Source of the DNA: Linanthus parryae
Taxonomy: Eukaryota > Streptophyta > Magnoliopsida > Ericales > Polemoniaceae
Assembly (NCBI GenBank): GCA_023055425.1
Contig: JALGPY010000001.1
Coordinates: forward strand, 145,043,368 to 145,107,367
Direction: 5' to 3'
DNA: 64,000 bases
The notes under the pieces are model-generated. The model made no database searches, was not told the DNA's origin, and saw nothing but the letters and a program-made list of their open reading frames with translations. The translations under genes were made by a program, and so were the position numbers. The stretch's first letter is position 1. The number at the start of each line of letters is the position of its first letter. Below are positions 10,587 to 22,977 of this stretch, one piece after another.

Positions 10587-13500
10587 CACAGGTCGTAGAG
10601 CATAACATGATATTATGTGTTTACAATTTCAGTTCATACACCGTATTATTGTTTATTACGCGAAAACTGAAAAATTGGCATAGTAGATGCAATATTGAAT
10701 TTGATTCAAACAAACAAGACCCAATTTAACATTGGATGTTAGAATTGGTGAGTTTAATCACATAGGATGTGAATAATTGGGTTCTTAAAAAATTAGGGTT
10801 CATGGGCACATGCTTGGAAAAGGGGTTTTCCAAGTATGGAATCAACTAAACTTGGGAAACAAGTAATAAGTTGTTTATGGAAACAACTAAACTTGGGAAC
10901 CAAGGAAAGAATTATTTTGGAAACAATACCATAAGGGTGTTTTGGAAACAACCCAACAAGGAAGGAATTGTTTATGGAAACAATTCCATATATTGTTTTT
11001 GGAAATAATTCCATGAATTGTTTATGGAAACAATTCCATGAGGAGGTGTGGCCCATGTAGGGACCGCCCCTCTCTCTTCTTGCCGCCCAAGTAACACACG
11101 GCATAAGAGGGGCCGGCACACCCTAGCACACGGCCTAGCCGTGTGGGCTAGGGGCCGGCCGGCCCGGGCCTAGTGTGGCGGTTCCTTGGTTGATTTCGGC
11201 CATTCTTTGGTAAATCCTTTGGACCGTTGTGAAACCCTAGTTACCCAATTTCATTAAAATTAAACAAGCGCGTTAAAAATTGGTTTTAACTGTATTATGT
11301 GCTTTATTGCATGGTGGATGGATATGGCCTAGGATTGTGGATGTTTATTGTTTTGTGGTTTGGTTTACGACCTGCGAGCTGATCAAATTAATGTAATAAT
11401 TAATTAGGTTTTACGGCCTGCGAGTCGTCTTTTTCTCCTCGACATGTGAGGCTTTTGTTATTTATTTATTCTAGATGTTAGGCTAGAATTAGAAATATTT
11501 AGATGATTGCCAAGAACATGGAGAAGAAGACCGGAGAACCAAAGGAGCCAAAAGACATCCCTAGGCACGCAGCTATGGTGGAGCACATGGAGATGAGCTC
11601 GGCACTTTAGGGCAATTAGATATTATCATTGGCTTGATAATATCATTAGTCTAGAGGCCATATCCATGCCACGGTTTTTATTTTTGTGGATGTTTATTAT
11701 TCAAGCCTTGTTATTTATTTTGTGTGTATGGCGCTACAAGCAAAAACGATAACAAGATAATAATAAACAAGGTTGGTCTTTTATTGTGGATGGCCCAATC
11801 CAAATAAGTAGACCATGTTGATAAGATCAACCAAACAACTTAAAAGAAATCCCTCAAATAAATATTGCGTTTTGCCTTCTCTTGCCAAAACACCCTTCAT
11901 GATCATGGCCTATTAAAATTCGGGCTTGCCAAAGCAGGCGATTTTAATTTCCATGGTGTGTTGCGGACGACGCAAGCTAGTAATGCGTGTATGTTGAAAG
12001 CAAGAGGTTGGACGCAACTAGGCAAGAGTCAATTGGATTGATGAGCTTAGAGGCATGACAATTAGGTGTTATCTAAAGGATAAAGAATAAAAGGAATTTA
12101 TTCGCCTAATTGGACCAAGAGTTGAATGGGATGCAATTGGAATGATTCCTACCTAAATAACCAATTCTTGGGTGACTTGCCAAAGCAAGCTCAAGAAGAA
12201 GTGAAAAGGGATTTTGGACCCACTAGAAAATATATAAAATATTTTCCGCATTAATGGTGAGGGCTATTAATCCGAGAAAAATAGTGGGAGCTATATTTAA
12301 TAATTTAAATCCTTGTTGAATATAGTTATACGTCACAATGCTTTGCATAATCATATAAGTGTTGAATACCCATCGCATTAAACAAACAAACGCGACTTTA
12401 TGTCCATGAGATGGACAAGATGTCTGGAATCTATTTTCTAGATTGGTATAAAATCGAGAATTGTTCTCAAGTAAAGGAAATATGTTGTACATTGTAGAGC
12501 ATAAATTTCTCTTCCCACCAACTACCAAAACGCACTAAAGTCTTATGGAAGGAACATCAAAGAATGGTTCTTTGGATGTAACTTGTCTCATGTCAAGCTC
12601 CCATGAACTCTGAGCTTTGGAAGCAAGATGAGAAATATGGAGGCATGTGATATGATCATACGAGCTTGTCATGAAAGGCTTAAGGTGTTGCTCCACTTTG
12701 CAATCTCTTGCTTAGCACTCTTCATGGTCAAGATGGAATAAGTTCGGGTTTGCCAAAGCAAGGCGACTTAGTTCATCGAGATATGACGCGACAACACAAG
12801 TCAGTAATGTGTGGCTGCTGAAGCAAGAGGTGAAGCGCAAACTAAACTATCTCAATAGGATTGAAAGCTTAGTTATTGGGAGTTATCTATAAGATAGATA
12901 AAGAATATATAGTTATTCTCCCAAGTGGACCAAGAATTGCATTGGATGCAATTACAGTTTTGTTTTAAAGTTGATTTACTCAATATGATTGAAAAATCAC
13001 TAATCAAAACACTTATAATGGGCATGGGCAAAAACTGTTAATAGTTAACAGCATGGGTAAGGGCAAATGGTTTGCGCCGAACCCATGAGTATAAAGCAAG
13101 CCTGTTGCTAAAACCAAGTTGCCTCGAAGTCCCATAGGTGGTGTAGAGGAAGAGAGACTACTCAAAGTACATGGAAATAAATAATAAAGGAATTATGAAT
13201 TCCGACTTGGGTATTTTATTATAAGATTCAATGTGTCTATCTCACCATCAAGAGTATATGATACTAGATGAGGATCTCACATTTATAGAAATGTGTAGGA
13301 TCTCAAGAGACGAAGACAATTGGATAAGGAAGAAATAATCCTACACGTGGGGCTATGAAGCAAAGGGTTGCTGAAAAGCCGTAGGAAATTATCTCTACCT
13401 TTCAGAAATTGTTCATGAATTAGACAAAAGGGATAATGTCCCTGCTATGAGTAGGACCATTATCATAGTTTCTTGTTTGGACAAGAAAGTTCCTTATCAT

Positions 13501-14250
13501 AATGAAAGAACAAATGTTGTTCCATTTATTATGGTATGCATTATTGTAATGCAATTTTGTCTAAGTGGATTCTATATCCATGATCATGATAATTTCATCT
13601 ATAACATTAATACCTAGAGGTTAGCATATAATGATATGAACTTCACTTATCTTTAGCATTATAGTTTAGGCCCATAAATAAGAGATACATATCTAGAACT
13701 CCATTAGGATGGATTTCTGGGACTCATTTGATTATTGAATCATATGAGACATGTAAGACTTATTAGGCAAAGATATGATCTTTTGGGAATCATACATATT
13801 GATGTATGAAGGCCACTAATCACAAATACTAAAGATGGTTTTAGTACTTCATCATATTTACTGATAGGACCAGAGAAATATGGATTTGTGTATCTTATGA
13901 AGAAACAAATCAGAATCCTTTGAATTGTTCAAAGTATTCAGGAATGAAGTAGAGAACCAACTTGGCAAAAGTATTTAGACTCTACGATTGGATCATAGAA
14001 GAAAAATACTTGAGCCAAGAGTTTGACAAGAATCTATGGGAGTATTGGATATGATCCAAAACTCGCTCCACCTAGCACGCCACATGGGTTTGGCGTGTCT
14101 TAAAAGGAGAGTTCGAACCTTGTAGGACACGGTTCGGACCATGATGAGTCAAACAGAACTTCCAGTTTACTTTTAGGGGCTATGTTCTAATTACAGCAAA
14201 TTTCGCCCTTAACTTTGTTCCATCAAAAACGGATTATGAAGAACACCATA
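10587..14250 (+). other. Copia interior, unrecognisable part
   Basis: About 3.7 kb expected to hold the leader, gag, protease and the front of integrase. I see no open frame above about 110 residues and no gag zinc knuckle or protease motif I trust. A few stretches repeat short phrases, such as GGAAACAA (10880-11030) and GCCAAAGCAAG (11930-12780). Decay or replacement of gag cannot be told apart by eye. Confidence 0.5.
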
Positions 14251-15745
14251 TGAGATATGGACTAGGAAGTGTCCTAGTATGTCATTCATAAATATTTAGG
14301 GTTATGATGTTTATGTAAAAGAGTTTACAAATAAACTTGGACCCAAGTCGGATAAATGTTTTGTGGGATATCCTGAAAAGGATATTATTTCTACAACCTA
14401 ATCAAGAACAAACCGTTTGTTTCTCGAACCACAGTGTTTCTAGGAAGAGATTGTCTCTAAAAGAAACAGTGGGAGGACAGTAGAACTTGAAAAGTTCAAG
14501 AACCACAATAGAACATTAATCCGTTTGATGGAACATGAGTAGGATCACAAGGTGTTGTGGAGCAACCTACTCAGATAACACAAGAACCTCGTAGGACAGG
14601 TAGGATATGTCAAGGGACTAGAGAAATAAGGATTTCTCATAACCCGTGATATATTGCTCATCGAGATGAGCCTACAACCTATGAGAAGGCCACGTGTGGG
14701 CCATACTCTCAGAAATGGCTTGGAGCCATAGGATACGATATGGAATCCATGTATACCTACAAAGTATGGACTTTAGTGGAACCACCTGAATGGGTAGGAC
14801 CCATAGGGTGCAAGTAGGTTATGAGGAAACCAACATGGATGGTAATATGATTACTTTTAAGGGAAAACTGGTTTGAAAGTGTTTCATGTGAGTTCATAGT
14901 ATGGACTATGACGAAATCTTTCCCAGTTGTGATGCTTAAATCCATTCGTATCCTGCTTGTAGCAATCTGTTTAGATTGAATCAAGCTTCTAGGAGTTGGA
15001 CTCTTCAAATTAATGATGCAATCAAAGGATTTTGGTTCCATCAAAATTGAAGATGATACTTGTGTCTACAAGAAGGTTAGTGGGAGCATAGTTAAATTTC
15101 TGGTCTTGTATGTAGAGACATACTAATCATTGGGAATAATGTCTCTACTCTGCAATCTATTAAAGATTGGCTAGAGAAATTGATTTCCAATAATTGACTT
15201 AGGCGAGACAATCTATAAAATCTATGGAGATAGATTAAAGTAATTGTTCAGCCTGAGTCATGGTACATATATTGACAAGGTGTTGAAATGGTTCAACGTG
15301 AAAAGAATATTGACTCTTACCCATGTCACATGGAATTAGTCTTTGGAAGGCTAATTGTCTTACCAATTAGATTGGGAATGGACCGTATGAATTAGATTCA
15401 CGAGATACGCCATGAGATGTACTAGGCCAGACGTGTCATAAAGCATGACACAAAGATACCAATCAAATCCAAGTGAGGTGTCACTTGATAATTATCAAGA
15501 TTATCCTTAAGTACTTGAGAAGGAATAAAGGATGAACTCTTGATTAATGGAGGATAGGAAGAGTTTACTGTAAGGGGTTACAGTGATGAGAACTTCCATC
15601 TGACAAAGAAGATTTCAGATTATAGTCGAGTTTTATGTTTTGTGCTAGAGGGAGTGACTGTGAGCTGGAAAGGTTCCAGGCAAGATTCAGTCACTGATTC
15701 TAACATAGAGGACTGAGTAAATTAATGCATAAAATGCATTTATTC
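14251..15745 (+). pseudogene. Copia polyprotein remnant (integrase C-terminus, reverse transcriptase, RNase H)
   Basis: Recognisable pieces lie in the expected order but in different frames. Near 14326 is NKLGPKSDKCFVGYPEK, the conserved stretch after the copia integrase core. Near 14690-14820 are QKWLGAIGYDMESMYT and KVWTLVEPPEWVGPIGCK, from the start of the reverse transcriptase domain. Near 14925 is VVMLKSIRILL. At about 15645 are GVTVSWKGSRQDSV-like residues of RNase H. The catalytic YVDDM motif is not visible. Stops interrupt every segment, so no enzyme could be made from this copy. Confidence 0.8.
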
Positions 15746-15887
15746 AGAATATTCAATCTCAATCAAATTGTTGATGGAGGAGATGTGAATATTTGCAAGG
15801 TGCAAGCATATGTCTCGCCCCTACACAGTGTAAGCGTGGAGGACCGCGCTAGATCAATAGGCATATGATGCAGGAGATTGACTCTAG

Positions 15888-15901
15888 TGCAAGTGGGAGA
15901 C
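15888..15901 (+). other. Polypurine tract of the copia element
   Basis: GTGCAAGTGGGAGAC lies immediately before the 3' LTR start TGTTGG. The same signature, reverse-complemented, sits beside the minus-strand LTR at 31997. Confidence 0.85.
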
Positions 15902-17340
15902 TGTTGGAATTGTGCCCTAGAGGCAATCAATTAACTGTGACAAATATATGGATTTACGATTCATTATGTTATCGATATGGAGATATGCTAACATGAATGA
16001 AGTCCTTAGAATATAAGGTGTTATATTCTTAAATATCCCTAGTCAATTATAATGATTAATGGGACAATCATCTATAGACTAGTATGGGGTTGGATTGAGA
16101 TGGAGATATCACGATCCAACACATGGGTATGCATTAGGAGTAATGGCATACTGGATGACCCACGACGAAAAGGATACATTAGATTATGTGAAGTCACAAT
16201 CGCTTTTCGTAGTGCTAATATTATTGCAATCCTTAGACTTGAAGTCACTAGATACTCTAGTTGTGAAATATTGCGCTTTGATGTTATCAAACGTTACACC
16301 GTAACTGGGTAATCATAAAGGTGGCTATCGGGCGTGATAGGAATCAAGCTTAGAGATCGTAGTGATGTAGATAGGATTTGTCCCTCCCACATAATGGGGG
16401 TAAATATCCACGGCCACTCGAGGGATGAGGCTTATTGAATGTCTGGCCAGACTCAGATAAATTAATATAGAGATATTAATGTTATCTGCAAGTATAAGCG
16501 TATTCCCAGGATCGAGGAACTATGGATTGGATATACGAGTGTGACTATTTATGTCTCGTGTCCAATCCGGATATGGAGACAAAGGGATAATGCAATATGA
16601 CATATTGGGCACAAAGGTTTGTCGGGATCACTGACTATTTCTATTGGTTGGGTTGCATGGATGTGTTGCTAGACACCGCTCCATGTTAGTAATAGTTACT
16701 ACCAACTAAGTAGAAACCTATGGGGTCACACGTCAAATAGAGTAGAGCTAGATTTGGGATTAATTAATATGGATTAATTAATAGAAGGATCATTGTGCAA
16801 CACCTTGCAAACTTAGTAGGACTAATTTGCAAGGAAGGGAATAGTTCTAGTCCTACTAGAACAAGAAAACTCTTTTATGGAAACAACAAGGAGTTGTTGG
16901 AGTATATAAAGGAGGCTCTAGCTTCCTTCCCACGTGATGAGTTATTATTAGTCATAACACAAAAGTGGGAGAGAGCAAAAGAGAGAGCAAGACAAGGTGC
17001 TAGGGCCGAAACCCTAGCCACCCGTCCGCCCCTCTACCCGACGGCAAAGAGAGGCCGCCCCTCTCTTGTGCCCTTTGGTGATTTGTTGCTTTGATCTTCA
17101 TCCCTCTTCCTCCAAGGTTCAAGCTAGCACTTGATTGAAGGAAGAATCTAGATCTCACCTCTAGACGTGGATCAACCGTAGAGACGAGGACATCATTCTT
17201 CGTGTGATCTCACAAATCAAAAGGTACACATCTTCTATGTCCTTGATCATGTTATGATGTCTCTTCCTGTGATCCCTGGTGGGCTTTGAGTAGGATTAAT
17301 TTTTGTTATTCCGCTGCGTTACCTACGTCAAAACCCAACA
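15902..17340 (+). repeat. 3' LTR of the copia element
   Basis: Same length as the 5' LTR. I counted six substitutions relative to it (for example GATTGAGATGG for GATTGATATGG near 16097) and no length change, so insertion is recent on an evolutionary scale. Confidence 0.95.
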
Positions 17341-17560
17341 GGGCGCATACTGGGGCGTCTAGGGCGCATACAGCATGTGTTGGGGCATCCAGAACATGCT
17401 GTATGCGCCCAACTGGGATATTGAGAAATGTTTTGACTGAGTAAGCCAAGGGGGCTTACAGGACACCCCTGTAAGCCCAGGGACGCCCCTGTATGCCCCC
17501 TTGGCTTACTCAGTAATTTGTTTCCAACTTTTTAGCTTGTATGCGCCCGTACTGGGAACT
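17341..17560. repeat. GC-rich hairpin block, intron 1 of the Ulp1 gene (right of the copia)
   Basis: Continues the block broken at 9134, with GGGCGCATAC words. A near-perfect inverted repeat pairs ACTGAGTAAGCCAAGGGGG (about 17437) with CCCCCTTGGCTTACTCAGT (about 17497-17515). Nested shorter palindromes (GGCTTACAGG / CCTGTAAGCC) lie in the loop. Confidence 0.8.
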
Positions 17561-17668
17561 TGAGAAAATTTTGATTAATTGTGATTAGTTTTCTGAGTAT
17601 GTGCCCGTAGATGAGAAGTTCATAAAGTTATGACTAATTTTCTGAGTAATTATTGGTTTATTTGACAG

Positions 17669-20600
17669 GATTTCATCTCCTTGGACCAACTTGGTCGTTT
17701 CCCAGCTGCCGCTAATCGAGCCGACTTAAAGAGGTATAAGTTGACGTTTCGCTCGCGCCAGAGGTCATGGGTAGTGTTTTCAAGGCTTACCAGACGGGAA
17801 GATGTTAGGCGTTTAGTGCGAAAAAGGCTCCCTAACTTGGCATGGCTTTTGAACTTTCGATATGACCAAGTGTTCACGAAGACGCTCCTCGACTTAATTA
17901 TCCAGGGTCGGGTTAACACTAACCCTCATGACAGAGAAATATGGTTCAACTTTGGGACCTTCCCGCTGCGGTTCTCCCTGCAAGAGTTTGTTCTCTGTAG
18001 TGGACTTAACGTGTTTAAGTCTCATGACAATGAGGAGCTCGACGAGCGGATGGTAAATTATGCCCCAGTTAGACCTTGTTTGGCCCCGATTTCACAAGTG
18101 TGTACGGGAAAGTGAATGCAGCTACACTAGAGAATTATCTAGAAGGCATCGATAGCGATCACCCGTACTCCGACGATCCTGATAAGCAGATGGACTCGGC
18201 TATGTTGGAAAGATTTGTGAAGATCTTAGTTGCTGCAATAATTGGTAGGTTATGGCACAACACCGGCGGCCATGATGTGATGCCAGCCGCAGTGATACAG
18301 AAGTGCAACAACTTTGAGTTCTGTAACGCCTACGATTGGGGTACGGAATGCTTTGAAAAATTACTCCACGGGATGAAACATTGCGACTTTACCAAAACAA
18401 CTTACTCGCTCACCGCCTTCCCTTTCGTTGCTACGGTAATTGTGTTAGTTATGCATTTTTATTGTTAGTTATATCTATAAATGTTATATGCTTACTGCCA
18501 TTCGTCTCTCCGCGCAGGCTTGGGCCTACGAAGCAATCCCACAGATGGTACCCCTCTTGGCTAGCAGGGACGAAGGGGTAATTCCCAGAGTGGTGACGTA
18601 CTATCCTCTAGAGGTCAGGGCTGATGATGAATCAGTGAAAAGGCTTGTGTCGTCAATCACATATGTTCGCCCGACACTTCACCCCACTGCTGCAGAGGAG
18701 CAGAGTTGGTACTGGCTTCGGTACTTGACTCATATGGAAGCTAATCCGTATCTTCCCTTGTTTCCGGACCTAACGAGTAAGTTGGGTGGCCGATGCGTTG
18801 TCTACTCTGGTGCAGCTATTCAAATGCAACCGTTTCAGATGTCGGGGACTAAGACGACGAGGAATCTGCTGAAGAGTAAGCAAACAAGTGAAACGCGGGG
18901 AAAAAAGCAAACTCAGAAAAAGAGTAAGCAAACAAGTGAAACGCCACTGCCAAGTGAAGGGGAGGCCGATGTGCCAAGGCCGACGACAACCAAGGGAATA
19001 AAGCAAACTCAGAAAAAGAGTCAGCAAACAAGTGAAACGCCACTGCCAAGGCCACCTGCTGCAGCTCCACAGGATGTCATGACTGAAGAGCGCCTTAGGG
19101 AGGATTTTGATCGAATGATTGACGCACCCCTGTCCTCACCCAGTAGGGAGGTGGGTGTCGAGCAAAGGTCGGAGAAGCGTCAGGATCGCGAAAGGGAGAC
19201 CGATGAAGTGTCCGAGGAAATTGAGGAGGCACAACAAAGAAAGAGGGCCCGGACTGAGGAAATGGAAGATGGGATGGATCTTATTATCAGTATGCTGACT
19301 TCGATGAAGTCCCAAATGACAAGAATGGATTTGGGTATGACAACGATGAAATCCCGAATGACAAACATGGAGTTGGCTTTTCAGAGAATGAAGAACGAGC
19401 AGCGGGTGAATATCGATGCGTGTATGAGGAAGCTGGATGAGGTGACGGCGAGGCTAGACGGGTTGACGGAGAGGCTAGATGGGTTGACAGACAACAACAG
19501 TGCTGCTAGACATATGGGAACACCAGAACCTAACGATGCTAGCGATTCACCATTGGTCCAAACTGTCGAGGAAGAAGGGGCACAACCCGTTGGTCAGACT
19601 TCACCATTGGTCCAAACTGTCGAGGAAGAAGGGGCACAACCCATTGGTCAGACTTCACCATTGGTCTCACATGCCGAGGAACAACGCGCAGAATTGCCTG
19701 ATGAAGAAGGGGCACAACCTGTTAGTGAATGTCCCGGTCTACTAGTTGCACCGATCAGTGTTTCATTTCCTAATGAACCAAGCATCGACCAGTTCTGGTG
19801 GCATGCCTACTTCACTCGGGTCTCTAAGAGCACGGTTGAGCCCCCTAACGCCACCGACGCAGAAAAGGCCAGACGGCTTGCTCTTCTTAGCTCGTAAGAG
19901 ATCAACATTTTACAATTTTCTTTTTATTTAGCTCTTCTTAGTATCGTATCATTTGTGTGATTAAACTTCATTTTTGTTTCCAGAAAGGTATTGGTTAACA
20001 TCACTGGTGGCGACAAGATAACGTTGACACACGCGTACGAGTATTCACGCGATGAGTGGATGACAGACTCGGTAAGTTTTTATTTAACTTGCATTTGATT
20101 TTAATTTGTCGACAATTTTCTAATTTGTAAATGCTTGCAGACGATGATGTGCATGACGGCCATTCTGACGGCTGAAGAGAAGAAACATGATCAAAAAAAA
20201 TTTTATGCACCAATAACAATTTTCGGAGTATATGATCAAGATTTACCATATTACCTAAACGAGGAATATCATGCTGCGTCTATATCTGAGATATCCATGG
20301 TATCGTAACTCGAGATCTTCTAGTCGTATTTTAGTTCTTATTGTGGTCATATTCTAATAACTGCATATTTTATGTTGCTTTTCAGATAGCACTCCCAATA
20401 GGCATCCGGGATCATCACTACTATCTGCTTGTGGTAAGCTTATAACACAAGGGTGTTTTCGTATTGGACTCATCCGATGAGTATGTGGAGAGGCCGGTGA
20501 AACATAAAGTGAAGTTAATTCACGATAGTCTTTGCGCCCATTATAAAGTCGCTTACAAGGAGGACATAATGACATGGAAACCAAAATATGTGTGGTCCGA

Positions 20601-20945
20601 GATTCCGCACCAGAATAACGGGTTTGTGAACTACACTTAATTTTAGTTGCTTCACTTTTTACATTATTTTCTTATCTATGTGTGAATTAATTTTGTTGTA
20701 GGCATGACTGTGGATTCTATGTGTGTTTCTTCATGAAGCACCTCAGAACACTCGTTCCCAACTTCTCTGTGAAATACGAAGTGAACGGGTGGTACCTCAG
20801 AATCTGGGTGGCAAACTTCATTGGGACTCACGAGTTAAACTCGTGCTTGGATGCCGTCTCCGAAGAGGTAGTCGCATACAAACAAAATGCTAAAGCTCAA
20901 GATAGGTTGTTAAGTATTTATCACGATGTTCCCTGCATCAAGTAA
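17669..20945 (+). pseudogene. Ulp1-like cysteine protease with DUF1985-like N-terminus (MULE-borne)
   Basis: Predicted SUMO-protease-like (C48) protein carried by the MULE. By splice signals and phase the exons are 17669-18435, 18518-19893, 19984-20071, 20141-20299, 20386-20621 and 20702-20945. The first exon matches the DUF1985-type domain found with Ulp1 in plant MULEs (FRYDQVFTKTLL, FSLQEFVLCSGL). The second exon is a charged linker with two repeats (KQTSETPLP; SPLVQTVEEEGAQP twice) and a Met-rich coiled coil at about 19280-19400. The C-terminus keeps the catalytic positions: His in DHHYYLLVV, Asp in VFVLDSS, Gln in IPHQNN and Cys in HDCGFYV. Lesions are a one-base frame change near 18075 and an in-frame TAA at 20443-20445. 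The Ulp1 assignment is firm. The true substrate and whether any product is made are unknown. Confidence 0.82.
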
Positions 20946-21053
20946 GTAGGGCCCTCCATGTCACAGGTACTATTGGCAGTGAATCATTGTTTTATCTAAT
21001 TTCGTGATGTCATATTTTCGACTGTACAAATTTGCTTAATTCTTCGGGATGGA

Positions 21054-22327
21054 TCAGGAAACGAGGAAATAGAGTTTCACGGCGAATTCGAAGGGGAGGC
21101 AGATGAAGTAGGTGAGCACAAGGAGTTGGAGGCAGAGGAGATCTCGGATGAAGAGTTGGATGAAGGGGAGGCGGATGAAGTAGAAGAGCAGTCTCGCTGG
21201 GATAGACTGCAGGTTTTAACCCCTTTCACTGCAGACGGGCAGAATCCATTTTTTGAAGTAGGTGAGCACAAGGAAAAAGAAGAGTGCTGGACCCCTCTGT
21301 CTATGTACACCTGCATTACGCCCGTGTATGAATTGGACTACCTGCAACCAATGGAAGGCGGTCGATATCTGCTTCGAAACCGTTCAAGGATCCCTTGGGA
21401 GAAGACGTCGTACGCCAAAATATATAACCCGTCTATCGTTATCTTTGCGAACCATATGAAGCCTAAATTCTCCGTGGCCGACATGCGTAATCAAGACCCC
21501 AAGTTGCATCGGTGTTTTGACATCTGGCTTAATGACAAAGATACACTTTACCCATATTTGGATTGTGGGATAAAGACAAGACCTCGGCAATTCTTCCGTT
21601 ACATAATGGCCAGTGGAAATCTTTTCTGGTGGGAACATGTAGACGAATGCACGTATACCGAGAGGCTTAATTACTCAAAAAAGTTTGGCGCTCCAAGGAC
21701 GCACACGGTTATTACGGATGAGGAGTGGTTCAAAGCTTTTCAAGTAGATTCTGATTTTGAAACCCTAAAGAGTAAGACTTTTGAATACTTTAGAGGTAAC
21801 AGGCCTGTGAGGGGTTACAAGGGATCGCTTGCGAGGAGGTGGTTCATGCCTTAGTGAAGGGATTTCAACAATGGATTCTCGTTTACATAGACGTGTTCGA
21901 GAAGAGACGGATTTGTGTGAAGGTGTACGATCCAAGGAAGGGATCGGGGCGTCGTAATTGGGACTTGGATCGACTGTGCACAAATTTTCCAAGATTGCTG
22001 CAGGAGTTTGGGGAAGAGGAAGTTGCTAAGCGGGCCAAGTTGAGTCCTAAGGTCCTTAACGTATTCAAATTTCTGAAGAAGAAGGAGCCGAGACGCCAAT
22101 GTGATCTCCCAAGTTGCAGTGCGTTGTATATGTTGTGCATGATCGAGAAGGTCATCGAGGATCCTACAATTAGAGGAGAGTTATGTAGTTACCAAGGGGA
22201 CCAGAAGGCTATTAGGAAAGAATATGCGGTGGCAATATGGAAGACTTCTTTTAGATTCATCACTGTAGACACACATGGCAATAGAATAGACCCGCCAGGA
22301 GAACCAATTTTCTATCCTTATGTGTAG
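21054..22327 (+). pseudogene. Second Ulp1-like reading frame (MULE-borne), catalytic His replaced
   Basis: An acidic, repeated start (EGEADEV and EVGEHKE) leads into a ~200-residue region ending in a protease-like fold. The stretch WILVYIDVFEKRRICVKVYDP corresponds to the Ulp1 His-to-Asp strand pair, and RQCDLPSCSALYMLCMIE to the Gln/Cys motif. The His position reads Gln-Gln-Trp and the usual Asp-Cys-Gly reads Ser-Cys-Ser, so ordinary protease activity looks unlikely. The frame changes by one base near 21815, where the first frame stops at 21854. It lies about 100 bases after the first gene, on the same strand. A perfect donor (CAA|GTAAGT, 20940) before it hints that both were once one transcript, although the reading phase does not fit a simple join. 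The Ulp1 relation is inference from motif spacing. Confidence 0.55.
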
Positions 22328-22977
22328 TTGTATTCATGACTGATTATTCCATCTTTTGTAATCTACGTGATCAATGAAATGATTTGTTTTGCTTTTTGTA
22401 ATTATATTAGTGAGCAATGAAATAATCGATGCGAGCAATGAAACAAATAATTATATTAAAACAAATATTACAAGCACTGCATAAAAAAAAGCCTTTACTA
22501 CAATAACACAATAACTAACACAATCACATAGTCATGGGGCGTCTTGGCTGTGGTTAGGGGCGCCTATAAGTGGGCGCCCGGTTGTGGTTGGGGCGCCTAG
22601 GTTGGACATGTAAGTGCTGATACATACGGGCGCCTACATGGGGGCACCCAATCAGGATACATGGGGGCGCCTCTATACCCTAATTCGGGCGCCCGGTATC
22701 CTTACTAGGGCGCCCTTTTAAGCTATACGCCCCTAGGGCGAATCTATTAATTTTGTTTGACTTTTTGGTTCTATTTTGACATTAAATTGCCGAAACAAGT
22801 GGCATGACTTAGTATGCACTGAATAGTTGACTATAGTTTGACCACGACACCGACCGTTTACTTTTTTAGGGGACTTCATTAAACTAGATAAGATTACAAC
22901 CACCCAAACCAACTACAAAAGACTTAAATATTATATCCGCAACTACTAAACTAGCATCAATCAATAAGCAACAAGTT
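22328..22977. repeat. Spacer between convergent MULE genes with GGGCGCC palindromes
   Basis: The 3' ends of the Ulp1-like frame (+) and the transposase (-) face each other here. From 22536 to 22740 the DNA is packed with GGGCGCC/GGCGCCC words (for example GTGGGCGCCCGG and TCGGGCGCCCGG). They are related to, but arranged more loosely than, the intron hairpins. Near 22380-22460 is a short repeated AGCAATGAAA motif. No coding frame. Confidence 0.6.

Larger units (their letters stand above)
9135..17340 (+). mobile_element. Ty1/copia LTR retrotransposon, recently inserted and non-autonomous
   Basis: Two 1,439-bp LTRs (TG...CA) flank a 5,328-bp interior, with 5-bp target duplications GGGCG at 9130-9134 and 17341-17345. 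A primer-binding site for initiator tRNA-Met and a purine tract sit next to the LTRs. The interior has copia integrase, reverse transcriptase and RNase H traces in the right order, but they are broken by many stops and shifts. The LTRs differ at only about six positions by eye (about 0.4%). It inserted in intron 1 of the MULE protease gene. Confidence 0.95.
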
